In this document: positions 53,768 through 64,000 of the stretch, piece by piece
How the letters are laid out: each line of letters starts with the position of its first letter
How positions within the stretch are numbered: position 1 is the first letter of the stretch
NCBI GenBank assembly: GCA_036345935.2
Contig: JADWOT020000009.1
Location: forward strand, 29,611 to 93,610
Direction of reading: 5' to 3'
Length of the DNA stretch: 64,000 nucleotides
From: Taenia hydatigena
Taxonomy: Eukaryota > Platyhelminthes > Cestoda > Cyclophyllidea > Taeniidae
Program-made: the position numbers and the translations under genes
Notes under the pieces: model-generated
What the model saw: the letters and a program-made list of their open reading frames with translations, nothing else
What the model was told of the DNA's origin: nothing
The model's database searches: none

Positions 53768-54095
53768 CCAATAATTTCCTCATGCATTTAGAAATGTCAA
53801 ATTGCTGTGCAGTTGTTCACAGACCCTCCATTTTTTCTTCCTTTACAGACAGCGTCACCTTCGAGAATGCCAGTTTGCAGTGTGACCCGCTCATGTGTAA
53901 GTAGGTTTTACTTTGACTCATCTGCTTTGTTACTTACAGCAGCTGCAGTTTGAGCACTCTTCCTTTCTGGCTATCATTGTAGATGCAAGCGTACGTCGGG
54001 GTCTGATAAACTTACCACCGTCACCTCCACCAGAACCAACACCGGCACTGATGCCAGGCCGACCACGACCAGCGCTACGCCGAATCAAATATTAG
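53082..54095 (+). CDS. Putative small secreted-protein gene crossing the palindrome edge
   Basis: Four candidate exons with GT-AG borders. Exon 1 (53082-53139) starts at aaccATG and encodes a signal-peptide-like MISRLSQASFLALLLMNSR, donor gag|gtcagc. Exon 2 (53648-53749, 102 bp) follows ttccactttgtgcccacag and ends at ca|gtaatt. Exon 3 (53849-53896, 48 bp) follows a long pyrimidine tract ending in acag and ends at gt|gtaagt. Exon 4 (53940-54095) follows a 43-bp intron. Exons 2 and 3 are multiples of three. In phase 0 the series stays open to a Pro/Arg-rich end (LPPSPPPEPTPALMPGRP...RRIKY, stop 54093-54095), with an N-glycosylation site (NAT) in exon 2. Using exon 1 with its best donor (phase 1) also gives an open product but stops early in exon 4, so the exon 1 link is uncertain. 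No family recognised. Confidence 0.4.
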
Positions 54096-54379
54096 GTCAA
54101 GTCCGTTTTAGTGAAGTGTAGTCCACTTGTAAGGCAGTTGAAATTTAGAAGTGACCACGATGAATAATTTCAATGCAAAATCTGAGATTTGTCTACAAAT
54201 GTTCAATTTTGTGCTTTGCTCTTTATTCCACCTTCGATAGCTATGATATTTATTGTTATGAAATAGAGACTTAGATCTGGCCTATAAAAGCACAAGCACA
54301 TATAGCTACGGCATATTCTGTCTGTTTAGATCCGGATACGACCAGAATTATACCATGGCAACTTATTTTACCAAACTAT

Positions 54380-54850
54380 TATTTGCGGTATTAAATTGTA
54401 AAACTAGGGTTTGGCCGATGATTAGAGCGCCTGGGATGGCACAGACAAAAATCCGGCCTCTCTGCGACGATATTTGATTTTAATTGGGAATCGGATGCAT
54501 ATTTTATTCTATAAGTACTTTTAGCGAAGATATAGAGCGAAATTCCTTTCCTCCTTCTTTAGCCCTTAAATTAATTAGAATTAGGAATCAGCAGCTAATT
54601 TCCCTCTGTAAGAAATAGCGGCAGTTCTTGTTTTAAAATCGGACAAGCTAGGTGTGGCCAGTGATTAGAGTCTTCATTTTGAAAAGGAAAGCTGAGCGAC
54701 TGCAGGCATAGAGATGCGCTCATTTTTATCGACTTGGACCAAATATTGCGCACAATTTGGAATCAGCAGCTTGATTCTGCTTGTAAATTTTCGCGGTATT
54801 TCTTGTTATAGAATCTGACAATGCGATCGTGGCCAAATTGTAAATGGCCC
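54380..54850 (+). repeat. Degenerate tandem repeat with an A-box-like core
   Basis: Three related units begin near 54387, 54618 and 54792. Each has gcggtatt/gcggcagt, then ttgtt...aaaatc or similar, then a ...tggccgatgattagag-type core (54411, 54653; decayed as tggccaaattgtaaat at 54832). A gaatcagcagct block precedes the second and third (54586, 54762). The core TGGCCGATGATTAGAGCGCC resembles a tRNA A-box region, but I find no B box downstream, so a SINE origin is only possible. Confidence 0.5.
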
Positions 54851-55236
54851 ATATTGTCGAGGGAAACTAATAGAGCACAGCGCTAAAGGAGAAAATATGG
54901 AGAAAGGAGGGCATGTGCACTGATAGCAGAGATAAACTAATTAAGATTTAAACAGTGACGGTGCGGATGTGTGAGAATATGGGACGAAGGAAGGAAAGTC
55001 GGTTAGATCCAATCAGGCAGTGCATTTTTAAAAGATAGGGTAGAAAATATGCTTAATGTTTCTCGGTCATTTTTCTCCCCTTTTTATCGTTTGCAGCACT
55101 GTGAGTAATTCACTTCCTCCACGCCTGCTCTCGCTTTCTCGTTCTTATCATCTACGATTCATCTGTGTCGCTGTCACGCAAGACCACTATTTCGCCATAT
55201 TTACTACTCTCAACCGAAACCTTCTCTTCATTTCAG

Positions 55237-55391
55237 TGCTATTGCAAGGACTTGGGGATTATGTGTAGACGTAATGTCACTACTAGAATCATTTACTCGC
55301 CGCTTCTGTCCCTCCCTTTCTTACTCGTTCGTGCACTTAAACAACCAGTGCTGGAAAAGCAAGCCTCTACACGGTGCTTCCCACATGGAAG
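55237..55391 (+). CDS. Exon-like frame with good splice borders
   Basis: After the acceptor cttctcttcatttcag an open stretch of 51 codons begins CYCKDLGIMCRRNVTTR and ends CFPHG before the donor ag|gtaaaa. It has four cysteines and one N-glycosylation-type site (NVT). A second frame is open over the same bases, which weakens the case. It lies 1.1 kb downstream of the putative secreted gene on the same strand and could be a separate gene. No family recognised. Confidence 0.2.
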
Positions 55392-55591
55392 GTAAAAGGA
55401 GCAACTTATCTTTTGAAATCTCTACCAATTTATGCATTCATGCTAAAGGGTGTGAGAACTAGGGAGAGGATTTGTTGATTGCTAAGAAAACGTTAAAGAA
55501 TCCTTAAAAGTCATCTCCTACGTCACTTTCTGATCCATAATTGGAGAAGTGGCTGGAGAAGAGTCAATAGAGAGGTCATATACACATCGAT

Positions 55592-56813
55592 ATGCGCGTC
55601 AGCAACATCACAGCCTTGTCATTTGAATCTAAACAACTCTACGCAACCCGTTCCGGCGCCCACTTATTTGTTGACTTTATGAACGACTGCACTGAGGTTA
55701 ATTTAGTGACTTGTTCTCCAGACATCATTTCAATTTTTAAGCCGGCTTTCAATAGTGAGCATAGTCTGGTGAATCGCCATCTCAAACCAGCACTTTCTCG
55801 CATTCATTGCATGCTTCCACTCATTCTGCTGTACTCAGAGGGAAAATTTTACCACAACGACCACATCCAAGCACAGGTTTGCACACTTGGACGGGTTGGA
55901 CTGTCTCCGGCCTAACTACATCTTCATTGGCACAGTCTTGTGGGTCCGGCCCCACCTACTATGAAATCTATCATCTTCTCTGGACAAGGCACTTCGGCAA
56001 AATCACAGCCATAAGTGCGTAAGCCAATTTTGTGTCAACTTAGGTTTTAAGGAATTTTAGTTCCTACCTCAACTCACATTGTAGAACTGCATTTGTACTG
56101 TCACAGATAGGCCGCAACCGGCCGTCTGGGTGCAAGTAAAAAAGCTTCACAAATGACGCGCTGAGATGCTTTGGCTTAAGCCTAGGGCACGGGATTGGAG
56201 CATGGAGTGCTTCGTTTGATGCAATATGTGATAGCAAATTTGCAGCAAGAGCTACTCAACCAAACAAACACCGAAGCATGGCTGACATGCTAATTAGCTA
56301 GGCAGCATAGCAATTGTGCCCAAATTTAGGGTGTCTTTTAGTGCTTATAGCCGATAACAGTGCAAGTATTACTGCAGATGTAAGGCGTCTAAATTGAGCC
56401 CATATCTGTCCTGTGGCATCTTTCTTTCAGCCTGGCCATGGTGGATAAGCATGTTTTCTTTTCTCCTCTCTTTGTCTCTTTCTAGAAAACCTCACGTGAT
56501 ACCTCACTGTTACTCTTTTGGAGCCAAATCACCACCCAGAACTCATACGGAACGGCAAAATTGGATTTTAGGAAAGTCTTTGTTGTTCCCACGGCCAGAC
56601 GCCAATCACATTTCCCTTGCTCTACACCCCATAGCATTGATTTTCAATTTGATGGGGATTCTCATCATGTACGACTTTGCCATCTTTAACTTCTTAGGCG
56701 TGTGGTTGAGTGAGCGGGTGCCAGGGAAACAGCATTCGATGAAATCCAGCGGTGCGGTCATGCTATTGCTTTCTCTATACAAACAATTAAGCGTGGGTCA
56801 GCAAAAGGGATGA
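55592..56813 (+). other. Several overlapping open frames, possibly exonic
   Basis: Frames of 107 codons (55592-55915), 71 codons (55807-56022) and 139 codons (56394-56813) occur on the plus strand. The second has an acceptor-like cttcattggcacag before SCGSGPTYYEIYHLLW and a donor-like ataa|gtgcgt. The third begins after a pyrimidine tract (tttgtctctttctag at about 56484) and has a hydrophobic segment around LALHPIALIFNLMGILIMYD. Two frames are open through most of the last interval. Nothing matches a family I know. Confidence 0.2.
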
Positions 56814-57668
56814 AATGGATGTCGATTTTTCTGTCATGACATAGAGAACCCCAGTGGATGCAAGCATACACTTAGGCACTACCTCTGCGAAATAACGAGA
56901 ACGAGGTAGCTCTCTCTAGTCATAACACCATAACGCCATAACACCTTTCACGAAGGAAATATACGCCTCTAAAATGGATCCTCATCGTGATTGCGAAAAT
57001 GTCAGTGAGAGAGTGCTTCGAGGCAACTTGAATGGCTCACCACAAACGACACGTCTGTTTAAATGGTGTTAGAGACAGTAATTCACTCTTGCAAGTAAGG
57101 CTACCGAGTGCCGCAATGTGAATTTCCATGAAATTGTAAACAAAGTGTCGTCAACTCTTTGCATTCTAGAATGGAAATTATGAGTCGCGGAACCTGTGAT
57201 ACAAAACGCATCAATTAAGGGTCTTAAGGAAGATAACAACCTTTAATTTGTGCTTTGAATCCAAGCAGTAATATTTTTCGGATAAAATAGTCGCCTTTAG
57301 ATTGTCACTGAGTGGAATATTAGCGTTGTCAATGCGATTTTAGCCCAAGGTCGCCAGGAGCACGCCCTGAAGAAACAGTGCTGGTAACTCACGGAAGCGT
57401 TGGTTGAAGTAGGACTTTGGAACATTACACTTTCAAAGACTTTTAGCTAGTGTCAGGGATCTTTCCTAATGCGTTGGCTGTTTGGGTCTGTCTGTTCCAA
57501 AGTGGAATCGGATCACCACCTTTATAGGCCAGAGGCTTTAAGGATTCCATGTGTGTAGGTATGTGGCATTTTAGAATTAGAAAGCAGAGGCGGAGATAAA
57601 GTGAAAAAGATTCATGCGCATTTTGTGCGCTTTTAAAATTTAAGCTTTAGTTTTTTGTTCGTGACCAC

Positions 57669-58037
57669 CTATGAGCTGATGGCATGATGCGCATCGTCGA
57701 GCTGAGGTAAAATGTTAGGTGCGTCGCCCGCATGCAATGAATTTAGTGGTGGATCAGTAGATTCTTGACAGATAGCCGCCTCAGCATTTGGTCGCTTGTT
57801 TAAAAGTAAGCTCTTGAGACCATTACTTGACTGAGTTGTGAATATTTTGCAGCATACTGGTGTTGGGTTTGCAGCTGTCCCAGGACGTAGGGTCGTAGTT
57901 TTTTGCTTTTTTGCTTTCAGTTTTATCGACTTTATGGTGTAGAGCTGGTTTGATACGCAGGGTGCTTTGAGCTGGAGTACTTCAAGCGCACTTATTCCTT
58001 CTTCAAGTTGTAGGATAGAGAACAATTCCGCCCGCAT
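57669..58037 (-). CDS. Unassigned 122-codon frame
   Basis: The predicted product has balanced composition: a Leu/Glu-rich N terminus (FSILQLEEGISALEVLQLK), a Lys-rich middle (IKLKAKKQKTTTLRPG) and a polar C terminus rich in Asp/His/Pro. There is an in-frame TAG close upstream of the ATG, so the frame is complete as it stands. There is no signal peptide, membrane segment or known motif. It lies just upstream, in plus-strand order, of block F of the third repeat-family copy, and I see no counterpart at the equivalent place in the arms. It could be a real small gene, a terminal exon or chance. Confidence 0.25.
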   Translation of the reverse strand: MRAELFSILQLEEGISALEVLQLKAPCVSNQLYTIKSIKLKAKKQKTTTLRPGTAANPTPVCCKIFTTQSSNGLKSLLLNKRPNAEAAICQESTDPPLNSLHAGDAPNILPQLDDAHHAISS

Positions 58038-59456
58038 TCGCTAGTGTTGTTGACCCAACTAAAACACTGGTAGGGGCGTTCGATCACTTCTACTAGGTGT
58101 TTCCTACGAACATAGTAGGTGAGATTTTGCATATTTTGGTGGTGTCTGCCTTACTATATAATTTTCCTGTCTCTCATATCTTATCTCTATTCCGACGCGC
58201 TGTTGTTGACCGGACACTCTCTCCTTCACATTCGTGCCGTGGCTTCTGAGCTGATTGCATAAAAAGTGATGGTGAAACTGGTAAGGGTGAGGAGGCCAGC
58301 CTATAGCATGCAAAAGGGAGGCACTGCTGAGATGCTGCATGAGCATGCAGTTAATGCACCTAGATATTGTATTGTTATTTTGATTAAGCACTTCAATCTA
58401 CGGAGTATAGAGCTTCAAACTCGGTTGACCTGCCACCTAATGGGATATTGAAGACTGGAATTGGATTGGCTTCATTTTTTTCAAAAAGGGTGTATAAAGT
58501 CAGCCTATAAATCTGTTAACAGCACTCTATGCTTAAATAGGGAAACTGTATCGTGATCGGGAATCGGTGTAAAGGTTGTACCTAATGTGCTAATCTGTTT
58601 GATGCCTACGCAAGACATAACATCCACTGGTCTACTACTTTAAAAGAGCAGATTGGTTCAAACATTAAAGAGTACCTATCGAAGAAATGCGCAAATGTTC
58701 CCCTTGTATTAGACTACTTTTTTCTGCACGCAAAAAATTTATCACTAGACTTGGTTGCCATTGTAATTTTTTGTCCTTTCCGCTTATTTCCTTGTGCTTG
58801 ATTTGAAGTGGAAAGCAGTAAAGATGAATTTTAATTTGAGAAGAACAAAAATGTAGTCCTTCTTAAGTCTGATAATCAAACAGAGAAGCGCCTGCATTAA
58901 TTCTCTTACATCAGTTAATGCCAGAGCATAACATTGCTAGATCTGTTTCCATGGGCGCATCAGTATCTGCTCTTTATACCTTCCTCTTATGAACAGTCGT
59001 GATCTCCATTGGTTGGAAATGAGCACAGATTTGTTCACTTATGCGTATTTGAAGGATTTTTCATTATGACACTCCAGTGGTGATCTGTACAGCCAGAACA
59101 TCTGTCGACTTCTCAGTAGCCAATGAGGAGGGACAAATAGGGGTTTGGATCTGAATAACGCTGGAATAGGAGACCTGAAGTAGGGCTCGCACAAGAATTG
59201 CACGAGAGGAACGCAGTAAATGTTCAACATTAGTAGACAAAGGTGTCAATCCCGTCAGATAATAATCCATTCAAAATAAATACGAATTCAGGTAAAATGT
59301 GTCAGCATCACCAAGTAGGGCCCAGCGTATATTTGATTTTCCTCGCGTTTCCAAAATTCTAGGGTTATTAATTCTAAACTACTGTGTACGTGTTTTAGCC
59401 CGTGGATGTTGAGCTAATGAATTTTGTATATAATGCTCCATTTTCTCCTTAAACAG

Positions 59457-59586
59457 ACTTCCATCCTCTCGTGATCAGCCTTAGCGAAACAGGCCGAGGT
59501 AAGTGAAATAATAGGAGCGAGACTATCTATTTTTCGGTATTTGCAGATTGTTTGCCAGACATTTGTCCTTGGCTAGTGGTTGAAAC
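59457..59586 (+). CDS. Small exon pair with a 48-bp intron in block D
   Basis: A 42-bp exon (59457-59498) follows the acceptor ttttctccttaaacag and ends at the donor gag|gtaagt. The intron is 59499-59546, ending tttcggtatttgcag. The exon encodes FHPLVISLSETGR with phase-1 borders on both sides. The next exon gives CLPDICPWLVVETNCVFGC in the continuing frame. The arm copies keep the same 42 bases in diverged form (IYPPMTRLSETDR) but have lost both the AG and the GT. The cysteine-rich context suggests an extracellular protein, but I cannot name the family. Minus-strand frame conservation in neighbouring blocks argues against a simple plus-strand gene. Confidence 0.3.
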
Positions 59587-60369
59587 AAATTGCGTTTTCG
59601 GGTGTATAAGCATAGCTCGATCTAGTCCTAATTATTAGCCAAAATATGACAGATTGCTGACGTGAGAGAGGCTAGCTGTTTTAGAGTACCAAATAGACCT
59701 ACTAAGAGACAGCTTGGCACAAATAACAACAATGGTCCCATTGCGATGATGTGATGGTTTTTCGACTTCGGTATGCTCTTTTATCGACTTTCGGAGAAGG
59801 CGATTCAAGTTTCCACGCAGACCATCTCTGCCATTATGTGCAGCTTTCTCCTAGTGACTTTGGCTATCCAAAGCGACCAACATCCTTCCCTGTGTGACAT
59901 TTTGGTGCAAATATCAGCTACGGTTGTCAAGGCGGAGTCTGTAACTACATGTGTTCTCGGACATGATTTTGGGGACTGTGTTTACACAGAGGAGGACCCT
60001 GGAGGCGTATGGTAGTAAAGCCTTTGATTATCAGGCCTGCTACGGTGGAAACTGCTACTACAGGAGTGGATAATAAAGGAACATGCAAAGACTTTTATAA
60101 CTTCACGAAGTGTCTAGCTGGTGGATGATTCACCGAACCGCTCCAGGGTCATAGTTTTATCGCTAGTTGCAGCTGCTGGAAATGAAAGGTCAGCAGTCAG
60201 CTAAGATAAATGGCGGTTCCGTCAACACGACAAAGGGTGATCGTACACATTTTCTCTCATTTTACTCGTCATTGGTTCGTGCCTCTCCATCAGACTCGCA
60301 CTCATTTTCTGCTTTCTAGTCTTGCAATTACAATGGTTCCAGCTTTCTATGTTTGGCATCGCAAATGCC

Positions 60370-60744
60370 CTACTTTTTAAACTTTACATTTAACACACCC
60401 TCATACCTTCGCAATCGTCTGCTATCCCTTTCATGCAAATGACACTGCATTGAACACGAGGACATCCTCGCCATTTGCGGCCTACACGCGTCTAAATTCG
60501 TAGGGAGTACGACTACATGTGTCTTTAGACGGTTAAGTATGTTACAGTGGCCAAGATTGTTCATTTGCGCGTATTTATAGAGCTTCTTGACTATGCTGCT
60601 CGAGTGGTGATCTGTAGACCCAGAGAATATGTTGACTTCAAAGAGCCAACGAAAGAAGACGGAAATTGAGCACAGATCTTCATGACATTTAGAGATTAGG
60701 ATTTGAGCGAAGCTTGCACAAACATTGTGAAGTAGAAAATCCAT
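60370..60744 (-). CDS. 124-codon frame over blocks C and B
   Basis: The minus-strand frame spans the second C block and block B. Its C-terminal 40 residues (starting ACRPQMARMSSC, then HLH and NVK) align at about 17 of 40 identical residues with the frame at 44074-44331 in the right arm. A middle stretch (RWLFEVNIFSGST) resembles the translated C block of the arms (KVDIWSRST), and the tail KKLYKYA resembles KSFKYA from the first C block (59039-59230). Frame retention between such diverged copies hints at past coding on this strand. No protein family is recognised, and the similarity could follow from DNA-level conservation alone. Confidence 0.3.
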   Translation of the reverse strand: MDFLLHNVCASFAQILISKCHEDLCSISVFFRWLFEVNIFSGSTDHHSSSIVKKLYKYAQMNNLGHCNILNRLKTHVVVLPTNLDACRPQMARMSSCSMQCHLHERDSRRLRRYEGVLNVKFKK

Positions 60745-60790
60745 AAAAATGGTAAATTTGGAATATGGTTAAATTAGAAAATTTCATCAG

Positions 60791-63700
60791 GTATGACTTT
60801 AGGGTTGAAGGCAGTTCTATCTAGCAACATTTTCTTTGTTCCATTTTCATCATTCTCCTTAAGGCTACGAAGCATAAAGTTTGGTCAAACGGTTAAGGTT
60901 TTGCTAACTATCGATGGTGTGCGAAGAAAGCCGTAGAGCTACCAACTCGATCTGATTAATGAAATATGAAGTAAAAAATGGTGCTAAGAAGGATCAGATT
61001 ACGAAATATTTGGAAAGCATTTATAATTGTGGTGGTCAGATTTGATAGGTAATGGCATCATTCACATCGAATAATGACTCCTTCAAAGCACATACAGTCT
61101 GGTGGAAAGTAGGATCCGAATTGCTATTGATATCGGGTAGGCTCTAGTACCCAACTGAATTTCCTATTATGTGTATTGCAGACTCTGCTCAGTTTTAATC
61201 CTGGGGACGCTAAATTGACCTTAATTGATCGCTTGTCATTGCAACCACTAAACTAATTAATTGAATACAATGCTCGCTTTAACCCCATTAGCTGCTAAGG
61301 GCTTTGGTCATTAACTTGACACCCTTCCTTCTGACTTGTGCTCCCAGATAACATAAATTCCTTTTAATTTTCTCGCTGGAATTAGTGATATTTAATAGAA
61401 CCACTAACTAACTCGTAAAGAAAAACTATGTGTGTCACCTTGTCTATTTGACGCGCTCATGTGTAACCGTTCTTCGGACCTACACGACAGGCTTTTGCAT
61501 TTTCATTTAAGACTGCTTTGCTTTTCATTACATGTACTGGTGGCATATGTCAACAGGACCACGCTAAGTCATTAGATTGTAGGCAATGACACATGAAGAT
61601 ATAAATAGCAGGTTAGGAATGAGCTAGGATCTATTACACCTTGAATGTAGCCGTATTTACCAACACTGATTAATAAGTTTATCAAGCGCGGTTTTAATGC
61701 GATTGGTATTGTGATTCAATCTGTGTCTGTGATTGCTAAGAAATAGGAAGCTATGTGAGAATCGCAATTTCATTCCAAGACTTGGCTTGTTAAATAACCT
61801 CTTCGCTTGCAGTGTGCCACTTTTGAATAGGCAAGGATCATTTTATGCATTAGACAACGCAAATTCAACAGATTACAAGCATATGTGGCGTTGGCACATT
61901 CCAGGATTGCCTTCTGCTTGAGGCGTTTTACATTTTATTTCCTCAAATGTGGCCGGTCTGGTGCTACAGCTCTTGGAATGCTATTTTTACTGAGAGGACC
62001 CAAGGCCTTTCCATTATCGCTACTTCACCTCCTTTAGAAGGCAGTGACAATAGTGTCTCATTCATCCAACCATCCCGTTCATAAAGCTTGTCTCTTTTGT
62101 TGCTACCAGAAGAACGCCGGTACGAATTCTACTCCTTTTTGAACGCGCAAAATTTTTGCATAACTGTGGCCCTTATGAACGCATCGCCGTATACAACGCT
62201 GTGCAAGTCCCTTACCCTATTGTTCTACAGAATTATGGGACGGATGTCCCGCATACCAACAAGCAAAGTTTTCTGTCTTTGCGTATAGGTAGATTAGTGT
62301 CTGATGATCCATTATTGAAACCCCTCCATATTAGATTGTGTCAAATCCCCCAACACCGGATGCGCAAAAAACACCTGACATTTTGCTGAACATCTTAAGC
62401 AAAGTTTGGCATTCATGCAAAAGATGGCGTGTTTATGTTCTTCTTTTTCCCTATGGGACCATATTGGTCACAGTTGCCTTTTTAGTGGCAGTATTCTGTA
62501 CGGTTGGGTAGACGCTTGATTAAAAGTCGAGAAGGTCTGAAACTAATATAGATCAGGGCGTTTGCGCTGGCCTTTTTAACGCTTCATTTTGTTCTATCCC
62601 ATTTCTAGTGCTGTTCAATCCCTCGCATGTTTACGCGGTCTTTAGTAGGTTCCCTCCGTCTGCAGAGAAATAAATATTTTTTTTTGGATTTAAGGTAAGG
62701 TCTGTAGAATATGCGGGTTAAATTATTTTATCTTCTCACTGTCTGCTTTGCCGCTTTTGCATGCTAGTGTTCTGACCATCTATTTTGCATAGAAGACCAG
62801 TTTTTCCATGCAGAAAGGCTGGCAAACTGTCTATGCAAATAAATAAAAACGACTGCTTTGTCGCTCCTAACTTCAACATTATAAGGTCGATGAAAGATCG
62901 CAGCAAAAAAGGAAATTTTCAAAGGCTTTGGCGGCTTCAAAAATTGCATTTAACTGTCTTTACAAACAGATGGTTTGCTTCCTTTGGAAGATGAGATAGA
63001 ATTTGTCAAAGTGAATGTCGAATGAGTTTATATAAACCGGGACTGATCTGCATTGTAAGAGTTAGTTTGTTCCTAAGTCACGTCAGTTAAGGAACTCAAT
63101 TTAAACCTTGGATGCTTTATTACCTTTTTCGCCTTTTGTTTTCCCATAAAGAGTGAATTGAACAATGAGAATTTCCTTATTTGAGGTAATCGAATGGGTG
63201 CGGTGTTTATGGGTACACTAGCTCAGAGCACACATTCTCTTGACAAATACAAACACTGTTCGACTTACGTCCTCCATGAAAAGACCTAGCACCAGCACAT
63301 GAGCTGATCCTGCAGCCCGGAACACATCACAAGTTCTATTTCCCATGGAACAAGTTGCATTCCAATCAATGGAAGCTATCTCAGCTTGAAGTAGCCTGAT
63401 TCGAAGCGCAAACCTTGTACTTGATTAGTCGCTGATCATCACAACTAGATAAGATGGAAGTCACATTACTAATGCAATGAAGGTCTGCTAATGATGGCAC
63501 GTGTAGATGCTAACCATAAGGTAAGCTCTAGGAATGGTGACGGCAAAGAATATAAGGAAGTAAGAGGTAAGGTATGCCGCTCCTGCAAAGTGCTAGAAAT
63601 TGAATGAAATTGGATGAAAGCATGACAGTATGTTGTGAGAATTATTCGTCTTTGCATTAACTCGCGACGAAAAACAGCAATGGTTGAACCTTTGTTTGCT

Positions 63701-64000
63701 TAAAGTCGTGAAGGCTACACGATTTATGTCAGTGGCACCATGATAAGATGATAAAAGGAGACTCCCAGCTCTGTCATTCCTGCGCCACACCGTGTCATTC
63801 TACGTCAGGTTACGTTGCGGTGAGATAGTCTGTTCCACTCTGCACAGCTACGCTCAACCGCATTTAACTTTTGCGCTGCAATGCTCAAGATTAAGACAAT
63901 AAATTCATCATCGTAGACCTCTCAAAGCAAAGCGAAATCAAGGGTGAGACAGGAGAATTAGATAATTTCGGCTAGCAGATCCTTAGATTTGTGTCATCTT
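60791..64000. other. No recognisable gene
   Basis: A faint continuation of the repeat array (tccattttcatcattctccttaagg near 60840, resembling the lead-in to block D at about 59435) is the last alignable trace. Beyond it all frames are at most 77 codons, with no motif or repeat that I can support. Confidence 0.4.

Larger units (their letters stand above)
58080..60790. repeat. Multi-block repeat or gene family, copy 3 with an internal duplication
   Basis: Order of blocks: F 58080-58350, C 59020-59280, D 59455-59590, E 59670-59760, A 59820-60180, B 60355-60530, C again 60540-60790. The two C blocks are diverged direct copies about 1.52 kb apart (cttatgcgtatttgaagg versus catttgcgcgtatttatag). 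Block order is a rotation of A-B-C-D-E in the arms, as expected of a tandem array cut at different points. The copy is much more diverged from the arms than the arms are from each other, so the family predates the palindrome. Confidence 0.6.

Overview
The window is eukaryotic nuclear DNA, probably from an invertebrate animal. The longest open frame is only 180 codons. The coding traces that can be supported are short exons with GT-AG borders and tiny introns (43 and 48 bp), next to decayed Ty3/Gypsy retrotransposon pieces. Very short introns and gene-poor, repeat-rich sequence would suit a parasitic flatworm, but nothing here proves the lineage. There is no operon, no rRNA gene and no confident tRNA. 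A 100-N assembly gap (22516-22615) and one isolated N (22114) show this is a draft scaffold.

Layout. 1-2720: nothing recognised. 2720-3170: a 60-bp minisatellite whose units flip orientation part-way. 3730-4370 and 6300-6960: two decayed pol fragments (reverse transcriptase and RNase H) of one Ty3/Gypsy family. 7740-9340: a degenerate direct repeat of about 0.95 kb. 11565-11684 (minus): one protein-kinase exon. 11700-22040: essentially unannotatable.

The dominant structure is a giant inverted repeat. The left arm (22616-36513) and right arm (39869-53767) are each about 13.9 kb, about 99.8% identical by eye, and flank a unique 3,355-bp spacer. The left arm begins at the first base after the assembly gap, so its outer edge is unknown. 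It may be a true palindrome or two alleles placed head to head by the assembler. The arms differ at about 25 bases, unevenly spread, and by a few 1-bp indels. The spacer carries a Pol III-type A/B-box element.

The right arm's outer edge lies inside what looks like a small secreted-protein gene (53082-54095). It has a signal-peptide-like first exon, a 102-bp exon, a 48-bp exon, a 43-bp intron and a proline/arginine-rich last exon. The left-arm copy would run into the gap. To the right lie a degenerate tandem repeat (54380-54850), a few isolated exon-like frames (55.2-56.8 kb), an unassigned 122-codon minus-strand frame (57669-58037), and a third, diverged copy (58080-60790) of a multi-block repeat or gene family also present once in each arm. 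The last 3 kb show nothing recognisable.
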